A DNA stretch of 64,000 bases, from contig NC_088786.1 in NCBI RefSeq assembly GCF_949628265.1, positions 27,797,681-27,861,680 on the forward strand, written 5' to 3'. Position numbers and translations under genes: made by a program. Each line of letters starts with the position of its first letter. Positions within the stretch are counted from its first letter, which is position 1. Under the pieces are notes generated by a model. That model did not search any database, was not told the DNA's origin, and saw only the letters and a program-made list of their open reading frames with translations. This DNA is from Cloeon dipterum. Lineage: Eukaryota; Arthropoda; Insecta; Ephemeroptera; Baetidae. Below, in pieces: positions 24,596 to 38,833 of this stretch.

Positions 24596-27500
24596 TTACA
24601 CAACTACTGATCTTCGGTTGCTTTTCCTGCCTGGACTATACTCTTCCATGTCCTCTGGCAAACTGTTCATAGCACTGTAATCCACTGGGAAAATTACATC
24701 GTCGTTTGCTTTACCAGAATCTCCAAATGGTCCAAAAACAAATTGGCCTGGTCCATTTGGGTGTTTCCCGATGAGAAAGTTCGCGAAGACGAGTTGATAT
24801 GTATCAAAGGTTAATTTGTGGTCCCCACCCTGAAAAGAAATTAAATTTATTCCAGCAATCCTGCTGAAATATGGTTACACTCACTCCAGTCATTGCTTTA
24901 TAAGCGTGTCCTAAAGCTTCGTCCACTTTTCTTGAGTCAAATGCGAGGAAACTTGTGTAAAAATGTCGAAGCTCATCTTTAGAAATCACGCCACTGGCTG
25001 CAAATGTTATAAATTTGAGAATGAAGCGATTATTATTATTATCTCTGGAAGGCATTACCACTTCTGTTAATAGCTGAAAAAAGAACCCCAGGAAAATACT
25101 GCAGCCACAATGGCAGTTCGTGGATGGCTTTCACACCGCGTAAAATGCTGCTCCACTCGTTCAGCCAATCATCCAGTCCCAGGAACAAGCCATAACTCAT
25201 GGCACCTGTTTTTAAACCATTCTCAAAAATACGGTAGATTGAAAATCGATAAAATCTCACTTCTGAATTCAGTTTCAGGACTCCCGCTGTCGAGGTCAGG
25301 GGTGTGCAGCGACAGCATGAACGCCTCCAGCAGCCCTGTGACCACTTCTCGCAGCATGCAAGCCTGAGGCCCGTGCTCCTTCCAACCAGCGAACCCTCGC
25401 AGCCTCTGTATCGGTGAGAAAAAGCTTTTAAGAAATGCACGTCACTTGCGTTAAACATGATACCTCTATTAACGAGCGGAAATCGTCAGCCGAGACCAAA
25501 CCATCGCTATCCGTGTCCAGGAGCGCGCTGAAAAGTTGCGCCAGTTTGACCCGCTGCTCTGGGGACAGGGGCACTAGGGGCGGTGGCGTGCACCCCTGGT
25601 AATTTCGGCATCGCCACCACTCTTGGTCTTGGAAGTTGGCACCCATCGGTTCACCCAAGCTGGCTACTATTTCCATAGTTTTCCACTCTATAATTAAAGA
25701 CAGTCATTACATTTAATTAGTTTATGTCCTGAAAATATTAAATATTTTCAATATAGACCTGCGCTCTACCACTAAGTTTATTTTACGTAGAATTGCTCAG
25801 TTATATTATTAACCTCATATAGAATGCATCATAAAACAAATTAAATCCAAACTTAAAGACATCAATAATAATTTTAAATTTATTTGAACTTTCGAGGGGA
25901 GGCATTCTCACGCAACACAAACCAATTTGAGAAATTATAAAATCTAGAAAAATCAGATGTATTAACCTAACGGGAGCATGCATATCTAACGCAGTTATTT
26001 CCAACACAAACTCAACTCGGCAGCTTTTATATCGGATTAACACGCTTTGGTGCTTGATAATTATAATTTCTCACATAGTAAAAATTGTTGGAATATTACT
26101 ACTTAAGAAATTATGAGAATTTAATTATATTATTTTGGTGTTTCTAAGATAAAAAATTTACCTAGCGAATGACTCCATGCTGAGCTGCTGCGACCCTCGT
26201 CCTCAGGAGTGATGAAGGTGGGGCTCCCTTCAGGAAGGGTGCGCCACCTTCTTATCAGATCCTTTGTACGCTCACGCGTTTTGTCGCACGCCTGCCGCCA
26301 CGTATTGATGAATTTGCGAGGAACTTGAGGATTATTGTGGTGGTAGTGGCCCGCTACGCTGCCGCAGCTCTCCGCAGATCCCTCTGACGCACTGAAAGTG
26401 GATGGAAAAATACTACTGTTCATATTTTTTTTTTAAATTATGCATTCAGCGTTTGTAGGGGATCGATGCAAGTTTCTGCCTGTAATCGGCATTATAGATT
26501 CGAGTGGAGAGAGCCATAATTTGTCTCTCGCGTGACGGAAAATGAGTATAAGAATGGAATGGATCGGGGGAGGCCGCATTTTACCCATGAGACTCCCGCC
26601 GGTGGTTGTCGAACGCTGGCGCCCTGGACAGCGGCAGCCTGACATTGCTCTGCGAGGAATTGCTGGAAGTTCTGGACCTGTCGTCAGACCGGCTATTGGA
26701 GTGCACGCTGGCTTTTCTGTCTGGGGACGAGGCGCTCGACACCCACTTATCTTGAATCTGATTTTGAGTCCCAGTGGCAAGAGCCTGTGATGAAACAACG
26801 TTGCTTAGCGGGTGACTCTCTATCAACGTTATTCACCATTGGGGTATAAACATATCAAGCAGCGTAAATTTGGAATAATTATAAGTAAATAAGGTGGGAT
26901 TAATTATTTCACTAAATATTGATCACCATATAACTAGACCAAATAGGGGCAAAATAAGGAATATAAGTTTTTTTTATTTTCAACTCCCAACGTAATCAAT
27001 CGCTTGTAAAAAAATGATTGAAAAACCAATTATTGATCAAATACGGACCACGTTTTTAGATGAAAATGAAGCGTTCCATTAAATATGTCAGGTCTGGTAT
27101 AAAAACTTGTGGATGATTCGTAAATAAATCTGCAAATTTAATCCACTTCAGGCAAACCCAACATAAACACACGCTCGATTGCTTCCTTGGTGAGCTTATA
27201 ATATAGCTACCGCAACGTATTAAATAGTTCGGTTTCAGACATAATAACCTGCAAAAAATCTAGTAAACGGTAGGGATAAACGCTGCAGTAAATTGGCTGC
27301 CGTAAAACTTGACCTCAGAGGTTTGAGGTCAATAGACCCCTTTTTTTATGGAGCTGACCAAAGGGTTTGGTAGAAAATTTAATAAGAAATTCAACTATTT
27401 TAGGGAGAAAAATTATCAATTGAACACACGTAGAGTTCAATAAATTTTAAAAACTCTGTTATGAAATTAAATTTCAATTCAATGTCATTTTATTTTGTAA

Positions 27501-27793
27501 AATTTACTTTTCTCATCTGATTGAAAATACAAATTATTGTATTTTGCCATAATATTTCGACGCATTCCTTTCCAATTACAGTGATCTAAATAAAAATAAT
27601 TATTTTATTAAAATGAAATTTTCCTTACCTTTTTGTCACTAGTAAAGGACGCTGCCGAAGACAAATATCCGCTGGTGCTGGCGCTGGTGGCCGAGACGCT
27701 ACTGATCTTCCTGTCCGCGAGCACGCCTTCCAAAAGCAAGGTGTTCTTCCTAACAAGTGGCGCATTCTGCTCACGAAGCACCTCGGACGTCAT
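24596..27793 (-). CDS. EF-hand calcium-binding protein with disordered N-terminus
   Basis: Eight in-phase exons: 27629-27793, 26585-26784, 26162-26391, 25464-25687, 25261-25405, 25059-25205, 24885-24997, 24596-24829, giving 485 aa. The first two exons encode Ser/Arg-rich, probably unstructured sequence (SSVSATSASTSGYLSSAAS). Exon 3 has a basic helix (FINTWRQACDKTRERTKDL). Exon 4 holds a clear EF loop, DTDSDGLVSADD (Asp at 1, 3, 5; Gly at 6; Asp rather than Glu at 12). A second loop, NRSASGVISKDE, spans the exon 6/7 junction. Between them is a conserved-looking helical region (LFLGLDDWLNEWSSILRG), and the last exon has HKLTFDTYQLVFANFLIGK, a degenerate third hand. The domain order recalls sarcoplasmic calcium-binding proteins with an added N-terminal extension. 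I cannot name the orthologue; a calcium-sensing or buffering role is inferred. Confidence 0.85.
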
Positions 27794-30700
27794 GTTCGTC
27801 TCTTTCGTTTATTATTATTTCACGCGGAGCTCCGTTTCAGAGTATAATTCCTGCTGATGGCTCTTTGGTGACGCTCTCACGGCAGCATTATTATTCAAAG
27901 CGCAGCCTCTGTCTCCTCCTAGAACCTGCAAGAGCAGTGTGATGCAAAATTATTGATGAATCAGAAACGACTGCGCCCATGATTTAAAATTTAAACGGCT
28001 TTCGGGCATTAAGCAAGGATGGACCGCGCGCAGGTGATAAAGCGCTAGCGACCGGCCAGCAGCCGCTCCGCTACTGATCGGGTCTTTGTCATATAACGGA
28101 ACCGGCGGGACAGAGTTTGCCCCGCAGCGAATTGGTTTGGTGTGCTGCAAAAGAGAGGAGAGTTCGCGATGACCATTTTAGCCAACCTGGTCTGCCTGAA
28201 AGAGAAGCACTTTTTCAGCTCGAACAACTAGTTTTGTGTTGCGCTCAGAGCATTTTTCGTTTAACGGCGATCTGAATGGGAGCACAATTTACTGCTCCTC
28301 AAGAATTAATAGGAATGTTTATTTTTGGCGGTACGTTTCATGGCAAACGACGCGCGAGTCCTATGGCAACAGTATGTCGTAAATCAATTTGGCTGGTTTT
28401 GATGGGTTTTTGAGACGTCTTACATAACTAACACGATTGGTTGCCAAAATTACGATTATGATTGTTCAAAACTCTTTTATATTTGGTGTTGTTTTTGCGG
28501 CTTTCGGGTAAGATTTGTGTTTTATCTTGTCAGCTCGTAGTAGTTTTTGACTAAGAAATGTAATACAGCACATTATGGCTGTGATGAATTTAGAAATGCA
28601 CCAGTCAACCATCTGAATTTTACCTTATAGCTCTTTTTAGCAGCTAATAAGATTATGCCAAAGAATTTTAACCACGAAAAATGTGATCTTGGCAAGAAAT
28701 TGCCACGCAAAAATGCGTAAATCCCATGTAAACTATCTCCTAAACCGTCCAAATGCAGCCCGAAAATGTCTAAAAATCGTCGTATTTTCATCGCACGCTC
28801 AATTTTGAGTGCATTTAATTGTTTTTAACGACCACAGTGGCTCAAAATTTCACTCAGAAAAATTCCATATAAAGCGAGTAATGCTATTTTTTTCAAATAT
28901 GAACCTTAGAGTTGAATGAGATTCCCTCTAATTAGTGGCGTTTCATGTTAAACTTGTGCATATAGAATCCCGTGACCTTTGTTCGCATGTCTAGAAGAGT
29001 CGCAATATAAAAATCTCATTTGCAAAAGGTGAACTCGCGAAGCGACCTTAATGCACACTGAATGTGCTCGCATAGAGCATGGGTGAAGAGGCTTTTCATT
29101 ACACGTCCCCATTCCTCCTCCGCCCTGATTGACAAATTTGAATAGCGAGATGAAATGAAAGGATATATATGGCAGCCAGCTTTTTGCACGGTGGGCGAAC
29201 GAGAGCGGCGCATCACTTGACCTCTCTCAAAAGAAGTGTGCGCGCCAGCATGCTGCACGAGGGAGGCGCAGACTGCCTGGCTCCACTTTCGCCCGCTGTA
29301 CAACCATGTGCGCGCACTCCACTCGAAAATTATATTATTTTAACCTGCCCTTTGTCAACTGACAACTTTCAACTTTTTTATCTGTCAGAGACAATGTGCT
29401 GCCGCTCTGATAAAATGAAGCTCCGAGCTTGAATTTGCTAGCAGAGTATTACATCTGCGTACGCGTTTGTAACTTTATTTGTCGCAGCCAACCGCCAAAG
29501 TGCACACAAGCATTACAAAGGACTTTTCGAATTTGTCCTGGAAATGTGGTGCTTATTTCACTGAGTAAGTAGGGTGGATTTGCTAACAAGAAACAAAGCC
29601 TTGCTTCTCTCAGGTATTGTTAACTTTCTGTGTTTGTTGAAATGTTGCTTTGCTCAATGATATGATGAATGCTCAGAACTCAGAAGTTCTTTGAATACGA
29701 TACTTTAGTCGGAGTTTTCGTGATTGTGCTTTCCGCAAAGAGAGATTACAGAGGCTAAATTTTATTTTAATGAAAAACCTGCTCTTTGCAAATTTTAATT
29801 AATCTTCCTCCACACAGCAATATCGCATATTATCGTAATGCTCTTTTCAAAAACGAAAAAAATATGGGCAGAGGATTATGGAATTTTCATTGATTTAGTT
29901 AAAAGCAGACAAAAAAGTAGTTGGATAAAATTCGAAAATTGTATGATTCCTCGTAGCCAAAAGCATCAAATAGTTTCCTGGATAGCTTCGGCGTATCATC
30001 TGAAGGCCTATTTAATGGTAGAAATATAAAATTAGTAAAGAATTTAAAAGTTTAATTTATAGTTTTGATTCTATTCCATTATTTGTTATTTTCCTCGTGA
30101 AACAGACCTTCATTTGTTAAGCAGAAACTAGTCGGAAATTGAACTGACGCACTTGGAAACGAGGAAATACAATGATTGAATTTTATTTGAACAATGGAAC
30201 AACCTTCTGTTTTTGGCGTCTTCCATAGCAGACAAAAGAAGTTTGTCGGTGTTGGTTGGCTCAGTACAGGCTTTTGTTAAAACATTCGCAACACTTTTCT
30301 TTTATTTAATCAACGACTCCATGAAAAAGGTTGAAAAGAAGATTGCAAGTCTGAAATGTGGTAAATCGAAATCTGTATTGATTCCAGGGGGAACATAGCC
30401 GCGAGTCGCATTTCACCTGAGCTGTATATAAATGGGGCTCTTTTGTCACTGCATATATACGAGGCCTAAATAATGCACACAACTCGGGACATGTTACCCG
30501 CAAAAAACCTTCAAACTTGATGATGGGCGCTTGTATTAACAAAACGGCCTTGCAGCACTTTGGCAAGTGACGAGGGAAAAAGAAAAGTGCTGGGCTTGTT
30601 GCGCAAGGAGCCGGCTGTTCTTCTACCCTCGCTGCCAGGATAAAAAAGGATCTGGCAAAGTGTGCACGTGCTGTGTATATTCGTGTGTTTGCAAATTCTA

Positions 30701-33700
30701 TACTCAACGGGGGCAGACAGAGACTGTCGTGTGCCAAGCAGCGCAGTTATATGAAAGTCGTAATCAGCGTGCACCAGTGCGGTTTATCGTATGTATGCCT
30801 TTTCCAGCAAACATGAAACACGCACGTCATAACGATTATAAGCTTGAGAGACCGCGCAAAAGCCAGTGCAAAACCCATTTTCACCGGCAAGCGCACACGC
30901 GAAATAGGAATGCTTTAGTGAGAACGTCCCCTCCTTGGGGAGGCTTGCGTTTGCAGCACACCCCATGAATTTTGAACAGTCGTAGGATCCCCAGATTTAA
31001 TTTTGGTATTCGTCGCCTTGAAAATAAGAGAAATTAAAGCGTTTTACTGCATAGAGGCTTTAATTACTTTTTTGGATGCGTCAAATATTGACGCGTCACC
31101 CGATTTGCTTATCCGAGCCATATTTATGGTTTGTTTATTTTAGAGACGAATCAATAACCAGAACGAATAAAAGCTGTATTCATAATTAAAAATATAGAGG
31201 GGGAAAATAGAAAATATTATATTAATCCTCTGGCGGCACGGAAAAGCTAATAAGCCCAAGTTTCGTCCCAAGTCACTGTTGTTTTACGGCAGGCTGGATG
31301 CACCTCGATTGCTAATGGAATTGCTAATTCTCATAATTAGAACACAACATCCCTCTCTGAGGCCAGAACCCCTTCCTTGTTGGGTGCGGTGCCTGCTCGA
31401 GAGATATGAGTTGCATGCCGAGAGCAGGCGGGAATAATAAAAGCAGAGGGTTTCAAGTGTGCACCAGCGGCAGCCGGCATCATCTCATTTCGTCAGCAAG
31501 AGAGCCAACTTTATGATTATACGATGCGAGAGAGATGAAGTGAAATTGCCCGTTGCGCCTTGATTATTTATTTAGCCGCGCACGCCCTCGACACAAAGCG
31601 AACGTGATCAAATATAAGGCTTGATTTTTCTCCCGTGTGCTAAGTGAATGCGAGGACGGAGGCGTTTTGGGTCGTATCAAAAGAACGTGACCAAAAAATA
31701 CTCTCTGGCGAATGAATGGCTGAATGCCGTCTTTGCTCTCGCGCGTGAGACGAATTCTAAAGGAAATCCGCACATCATATCACTTCCAATAATCATCTCC
31801 CTTTTTTTATTTGTGGCGTTTTCAATACGATTTCTCCTTCGTCTGCAGTAAGAAGCAGAAAAAACTTTTTCGACTGATGCGTGCAGGAGTTTGGAAAAGT
31901 CTTGATGTTTGTTGGTTTATAAATGGGCGCGAAAATCCTTTTGTGTGTGGTATTGATTTCGCGTAAAGCTGCGAATATATCACTGGATGCTCTTTTTGTA
32001 TGACAGCCTGTTTTCACATCTGTGGTTCGGACCGAGAAACGCGCTTCAGAAAAAGCAATCTATGCTGCCACGGCTTCTTTCCTGCTAAAATGACATATTG
32101 TGCTATTTTCTCGCCAGCAGCTGCCTCAATATGACCACTTATGTGATCAGTTTTCCCCCAAGGATTTGTTGTATTACTTTTTGGGCTTGTTCCAACCTCG
32201 CAGGGTGCTATACAATCCCTCGTTGATTATAATTTAATTATACCTCCAAACATATTTGAAAAGATGGCTCCCAAGATATTTTAACGTCTCAAAAATTCAT
32301 TAAAGAGTTTTATAAAAAAAGCCTTGTCGCACCAACAGTTTTTTAGTGAGCAGCTACAAAAACTAACTATTAGGTGAACAGTTAGAATATTCTGCACTCT
32401 GCCCTACTAAAAGTTAAATTCTTCTATAAAATTATTTATTCAGATGATTGTGAGATCATAAAGAGCGAGCAGTCCCATTTTAATAATATAGATGTCTTTT
32501 GTGAACCTAAAAACAGCAAAAAGCGTTCTTTATTCACGAACATCAATGCAGCTCGAACCGCATTTGCGCCTAATCCACGATTTATGAAGCGAAATTCAAT
32601 TTGGCTGACCGGCAGTGGCAAAGCCGAGTCTCCGCCACATCTCACGCATAATGTCTGGCAATAAAGCCGCTTATTGCTCCCCCGCCTGGCCGAAACAAGG
32701 GTCGGCGCTTCACTTCTCTTTAGCGCTGTTTCAACCTCCGGCTGCTTCGTACGCGCCCCCAGGCAGCAGGACGCTTTTTGAATTTCCAAGAGGTCATTAC
32801 CACGCCAACCGATATTGATGACACCCTAAATCGAAATCGCGAGTGTCATGCTCTTGGCGTCAAAGAAGCCGTGAAGTGAAAATGGATTGCCCTCAAGGGA
32901 TGCGAATTTTGCTTGAATGGAGGCCGAGGCCAGGCCTCGATGACATGCTGCAATATATTTCCCGTGTCTTCTTTTATGTAATGTGTGATGGACTCGTCAA
33001 GATTAAAGTCCATGGAAGTTGTGGTGAATTAAAAATATTCTCGTCCGCCTATTTTTACAATTAGACATAGACTAAAAGGCACAAGCCTATTTGCATCCAT
33101 TAACAAAAGTACACAAGGGGCGTAAATTTCAACTTTAGCTTCATTCTCACCGTGACACCTTTATCAAAATTACCGGTTAGCACGCGAGACTATTATTTCA
33201 GCACAGCAATTCCAAAACCATGTAAATACATAATAGACGTGGAAATAGCGCTTCGTAAAAAAGAGTGTCGTGTGCCATATGCTCATATATGGGCCATCGA
33301 ATTTGCCAGCCGAGAGGGAAATTGATTGTCGAGATGGATTGATTAGTGTGGAATGAGTGAGTGTGTGTAGTTCCCAGTGTGACGCAGCAGCAGGTGCGCT
33401 GCCATACTTATCTCGTTACAACCATCGAGCACGGGAGGGCACAATCAATTTGTCGCCTAATTGCTTCGTAACTGGCTGCCCGTGCCAATTACTACATGCA
33501 TTTTGACCGACATACAGAACACAGGTTAAACATGTTATAAAGTCGGTCTGCTCCATGGAAGAAAAACCGTAACTAGTTCAGTTGATGCGCGCGCGAATGC
33601 GAAAATTTCCTTGTGAAATTTGATTGACTGATTAAAAATTTGTCAACCGCAGCTGCGGCACGAGATGATTCTCGGTATAGGGCACAACACAACACTCGTC

Positions 33701-36700
33701 ACAATCAGTGTCTTCAAAGATTTCGCCTTTTGTATGTAATAATAATAACGTGATGAAATTCAGAATGTGACGTCAGATCACCATGGAAACATTGAATTCA
33801 GCCAAATGTAACGGAGCCCCATTAACTAATCACCTGTCATTTCGGAACCTGATATGAGTCACAAGATGCGTCGAAAGCGGGCATCCCTCTTGTTCGCGTA
33901 GTAATTGTTTAGCAATACATTGTGTCACCAAAAGCAAATCAAATTACACGCACCGCAGCCGGTGATTAGCTCTGGCTGGCTTTGTTTGTTTGTTTACACG
34001 CATGAGGTTTGCAACAAAATTCCAAAAATAGCGCAGAGCTATGCGGAGGGCCATTTGAATTCATTAGTTTCAACGCACACTGCATAAGCACCAGCCTTTA
34101 ATTAGCAACTTTTCATATAGTGGTAGCCAGCGGTCACATATGACTCTAAAGGGAATAATTTTGCGCGGGAGCAACTGAAATGTAGAAGAATAAAAGCGGA
34201 AAAATGAATGCCGTTGATGTGAGCGCGAAATGAAGAGAAATAATATCAATTTTTGCTGCATGAACGGAAGCTGCCGCGGGGCTTTATTGGCTCACGATAA
34301 AAAGTTTATACGTCCTTTATTCCGACGAAAAACTGTGTTGCGGAAAAATCAATGAAACCTTGTCCTTTTCGTGCGTTCGTGGCATTATAGTTTGCAGAAA
34401 AACTCTTTATCGATCATCTAAGTTTATTAATCCCGTTCCAGATTTTCAGGGATTTAACAAAAAAAATATGTAATAGAAACACACACGTTCAAAATAATTT
34501 TTTATCTAAGAATTGTTTTAAAAACTTTTTAGTTGCACCAAAAGTTGCTTAGCATGAAAAATGTTCTGATGAGCGGTGACGATATCGTTACTTGAAAATT
34601 GCTTTTGTTCGCATGTGTAAGTTTAAGGAAGTCTTGGAACGCACAAGCTCGCTGGCGCAGTAAAAGTTGTTATTAATATTTATCGCACCTTACAAGCTAA
34701 GCGTGGTAATAAAATTTTCAAGCGAAATATAAATTGTATTTCTTCGTACAGCACATTTTTATACTAAATCGATTTTTTGTTTTGTTGCATGCTGGAAGAA
34801 TGAAGGCTACTAAACGCACAAAGGAGTTCGATCTTTTATTTAAGAAAAAGAAAACTTTTAAAAGTACCCGGCGAAGCATAAAAATGGCAAACTTCAGTCA
34901 CACGCGAGCTGCTCTGTGAGTTTTTGTTGCGGTAAGCATGAATGCTCGCGAAAAGTAATTTCTTTTTGCAAGCAGCGCAAAGCAGCTGCGGCGGCGGTGG
35001 TGGCTCGAAAGGCAAACTTAAAGGCACGCGAGTATTCACAAAGGGCAGATAATTAAATTTCCGATAATTGCTCAAATTAACCAAGTGGAAGCAATATCCT
35101 GTCATTCTTCGTACCTATTATATCCTTTTCTCTAGCATTTTCTTTCGGGGCGGGAGACAGGATGTGACGCACGAGATCGGCAGAAAATGATTTTGCGTCA
35201 CGTGGAGCTGGGTTCCTTGTTTCCTTTTGTGACTCCTTTTCTAAAACTCGGCAACTGTCATATCTTTCAACAGAAATGAACAGCCTCTGTTTAAATAAAG
35301 ACAAGCCCTCTTGGAAACACGTACGCACAAAGGGGAATCCTCAAAAGGAAAAATCAGTGCAAGCGTCGTACAACTTAACGGGCCAAAGTTCACGCGAGGC
35401 AGGCCCTTGTCGCTCCAATTTCCAAATAACGACTTATTCATCGAGTCGATGTTTTGACTCGGCGTAGACCTCGCGTGTTCATCGGTCTAAAAGGACTCTT
35501 TTGAAAGAATCGATTCCGAGCTACCTGGCGAATATCGTGCCTGCATGCACCATATTCCATCGGGGGAGCTAATTGTTATTATATATATATATATATATAT
35601 ATATGGAAGCGCGTCAGGTCTGACCAAGGGCTATAAAATCGCGAACGCGTGCGTGCAATCCCGCTCCCTAGGGCTCAGCTTTATTTTTCTGCAATTATTA
35701 TATTTACTTGGATCTGGCCTCAAACTGTTAGTAGAATGAAAAACAAACATGCCAGTGATGTGAGCATAACATGTATGCATGCCTGCTGCTCCACATAAAC
35801 ATTTCGCTTTGCCACCGCGCTTGACGACCCCTCCCTATTCATTTCTGCATGGAGGCAGCAGGTGTAGGACGCCGTGTATTGTTGATGTTTTCATACACCA
35901 GCACGGCCTTCCAATATATTGACCTGCAAAGCTGCTGGCCTTTTTGGTAATAAAACTTTGCTCATCGTCCTCGTGGATTTGGCAGGGGTGCGCATAAAAC
36001 GCCGAAGGGTGCGCGCTGGAAAATCCATTTTGGGAAAGTCTTGTACTTTTAATTACAATATAATGAGTTTCTCTCCTTTCTTGTCAAAATTGGCGACAAA
36101 TTTTCGAAATTTGCAAACCTCAGACTCGGCCGCGTAATTTCCTGCATGCAAATAATGCGGTTGAAACCACCACAACCGCTAAACAGCCGCACGACATCAG
36201 AAAATTATACATATATACGCCGCCTGTTCCTAGAAGCCAAGCCCATTAGGGCATACGCTGACCCTTCATAATAGATCTCGGCTCTAATTATTCATGCGTT
36301 GTTAAACATGCATGCCTCACAAATGTAATCTGGCACTTTTTTAACGAGAATTTGAATTTCACTGGCTGAAAGGGTAGCGGGATTAGGCAGCGTTGGGCGT
36401 TATTTCATTAAAAAGGGGAACTTCTAGAAGCGTGTAAAGGTTACTCGTCAAAATTAACTAATGAGTATTTCATGACACCAGATATATATTTCTGCTGTAA
36501 ATTTTGCCCTTTGGAAAAGCAGTTGGGGGAAATGCCTCTGTGGTTTTATGAAGTTTTAGAATTATTAATAAGAAAATACTTTTTTGATACAAAAATCTAT
36601 GAATTTTCTAGCTCACCAGGCTCACCTGTAACTATTAAAGGTTTTACACGTTATTTCCTAGAAGAAACCCTGTAGCCCCACTTTTTGGAAATGTGGTAGA

Positions 36701-38833
36701 CTCTAAAAGATTAAAACCAACAATTGGTGCGCATTTTTCTCCGAAAATTATATAAAAAATTTATATATAAAATCGGTTGAAATATTTGGTCCACTAGCAA
36801 AAATTTTAGGAAAGAATTTAAAAAGTGGCAAAAATAATCACCTTGTTTGCGGCGCGGAGGGAGGATAGTCGTTGGCTCGGATGCACCCTCGCGGTCGACA
36901 GCAGGTTGCCGCCCTCGTGGCCTTCCACGCTTGGAGTGAGAGCTGGTAGCTGGTAGCGGCCAAGCCAAACAGCAACCACCACTCGGCCGGCGCGTCTTTC
37001 ACCCCCGCGCGCTTGCGTTTCTCTCGCTCGGCGTGCGGCATGCATGTACGTACCACGAACATAGCTGCACGGCTGCTACGTGCACACAATAATTATTCCG
37101 CGCGGCTGTTGATACTTCAACTGCCGCACGTGAATTCGCCACTAATACATAATATGTACACGCAAGTATGCGTGCTCGTGCGGCGACGCGTATGTACTGT
37201 TTGCACTGATGGCGGGTGTTGATTGCTGTGACGCTCATTTGCATGATTAATGAAATGACACTCTGACCAGCACGTGTGCGTCCATTTTTCCCCTCAATGC
37301 ATTCTCTGCACTAGCTACCTCCCGTCAACTTTTGAAAGTGCAATTTTTTTTTGCATATGTGACAATGCTTATAGGATTGGGAAACTTTGTGACTCACTGA
37401 GAGTTTTTTATAACTATATATACATGGATATTTTTACTTAGGGATTAACCTGGAATTGATCTTTCTAAATCTGATACGATGATCTCATTCATTTTTCTCC
37501 CATCTAAGCAAAGTCTAATATCCCCGTTTGATTTGATAACGGTTACAAGTATGCAACATCACTGCCAAATTCATATTCCGATCCATTTTCCAACCAAAAT
37601 AAGCATTTTCATTTGTTGCAAATTTAATACGATATCTCTGCAATTAAAAATTAGACAGTAATTAAACATTAAAATCATGAGAAGGTATGGGAATTTGATT
37701 CGTTTCCATTTGCGCAAAGTGGGCTCATCGCTCATGCCCTTTGTTTAGGCAGTACTGGGGGGCAGTCTATGAGACGCGTCCGCTAATTTCTCTCCGAGAA
37801 AAGCGGAGAATGTGCGCTGGTATAGCCTCTGCGAGTGGAGGGGGACGAAATCGTATTTTTTCGCAGGATCACTCTCCCTCCACTGCCCGTTTCGCTCGCA
37901 TACAGCCTCACGAAGGCTGGAAAATCTCCACTCTTCCGAGACAAACAACTGGCCGCAGAATTCGCGGTCACCCTTACGCCACCAGGTCTGAGCGAAAATT
38001 TATCTTGCGCTTGCCTCGATTAAAACAAATGCCAAAAAATTAAAAATTAAATTGAAACAAATTACCAATATTGTTATTACTTGTTGTGTAATCTTTCAGT
38101 CTTAATTCTGGATTAAATGCTAACACAAAGGACCTGATGCCTTTTCAATTTCACTCAGCTCAAACCTTGACCCCACAATATAAATAAATAAGTATAAAAT
38201 ATGAAGCAAATTGGTTCGAGCATGAAACACGGTAACGTTTTGACATTTTACTAAACAACGAGGTCTGGATCTGGAATTCTTTGAAATTTATACACGTCCT
38301 AAATAATTTTACAGCGTTTTGAAGCAAAAAATTAAAATTATGCAAGTTTTTCCGTGCATTACAGTTCTTTAATTTAACAACAAATTTATTCCTTGATTTT
38401 AAAACAGATTGTAATGGAAATTTACTTTTTTACTATTTGCTTGTACAGACAGAATGTGAAAATTTAAAATCTGCAAGAACTAAAAGGGCAACTAAAAGAT
38501 CACTTTGAAACTATAAAAGCTGCGAATTGTCAGCTATGCAATATGTTTGGCACAGTCGGCATGCAGGTTGCCTACCTTCTGCTGACTGGCGTCGACTGGC
38601 ACTTTACGCCAAGTTTAGTGGCAGCACTGCTGCCCTCGAACCAATTGGAAAACATCTCTATGGCAAGTAGGGAGAAGGAAAAGACTGGCAGAGCGGAGAG
38701 CAGCAAGCAAGCAGAGGCACAGTGGGCTCGCTCAGCTTACCGTTCAGCTTCAGACTGTAAACAGAAACGTAGGAAGGACATGTCGACATCGCTTTGGATT
38801 TAAACATAGTGTTTTCCGCTTGACTTCGCCGAA
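27794..38833. other. 11 kb gene-free stretch
   Basis: No supportable exon was found on either strand. 27800-28200 probably contains the EF-hand gene promoter. From about 29000 to 37300 the DNA is less AT-rich, with many CG dinucleotides, repeated GCATGC and TAATTA-type motifs (for example TAATTATTCATGC near 36286) and few long A/T runs, unlike the other intergenic regions. This could be cis-regulatory DNA, an unannotated noncoding RNA, or part of a large intron. 36850-37240 has open frames on both strands that look like compositional artefacts of GC-rich DNA. 38500-38833 is the likely THAP-gene promoter and 5' UTR. Confidence 0.4.
35581..35604. repeat. (AT)12 microsatellite
   Basis: Twelve perfect AT dinucleotides. 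Confidence 0.95.

Noticed and set aside
30567-30968. 133-codon plus-strand open frame with many Cys residues
   Set aside because: No domain pattern, no splice or start context, overlapping open frames on the other strand, and a composition that follows the local GC-rich DNA. Treated as chance.
36818-37244. Several Arg/Ala-rich frames on both strands
   Set aside because: Open frames on both strands at once in GC-rich DNA are a compositional artefact; no conserved motif.
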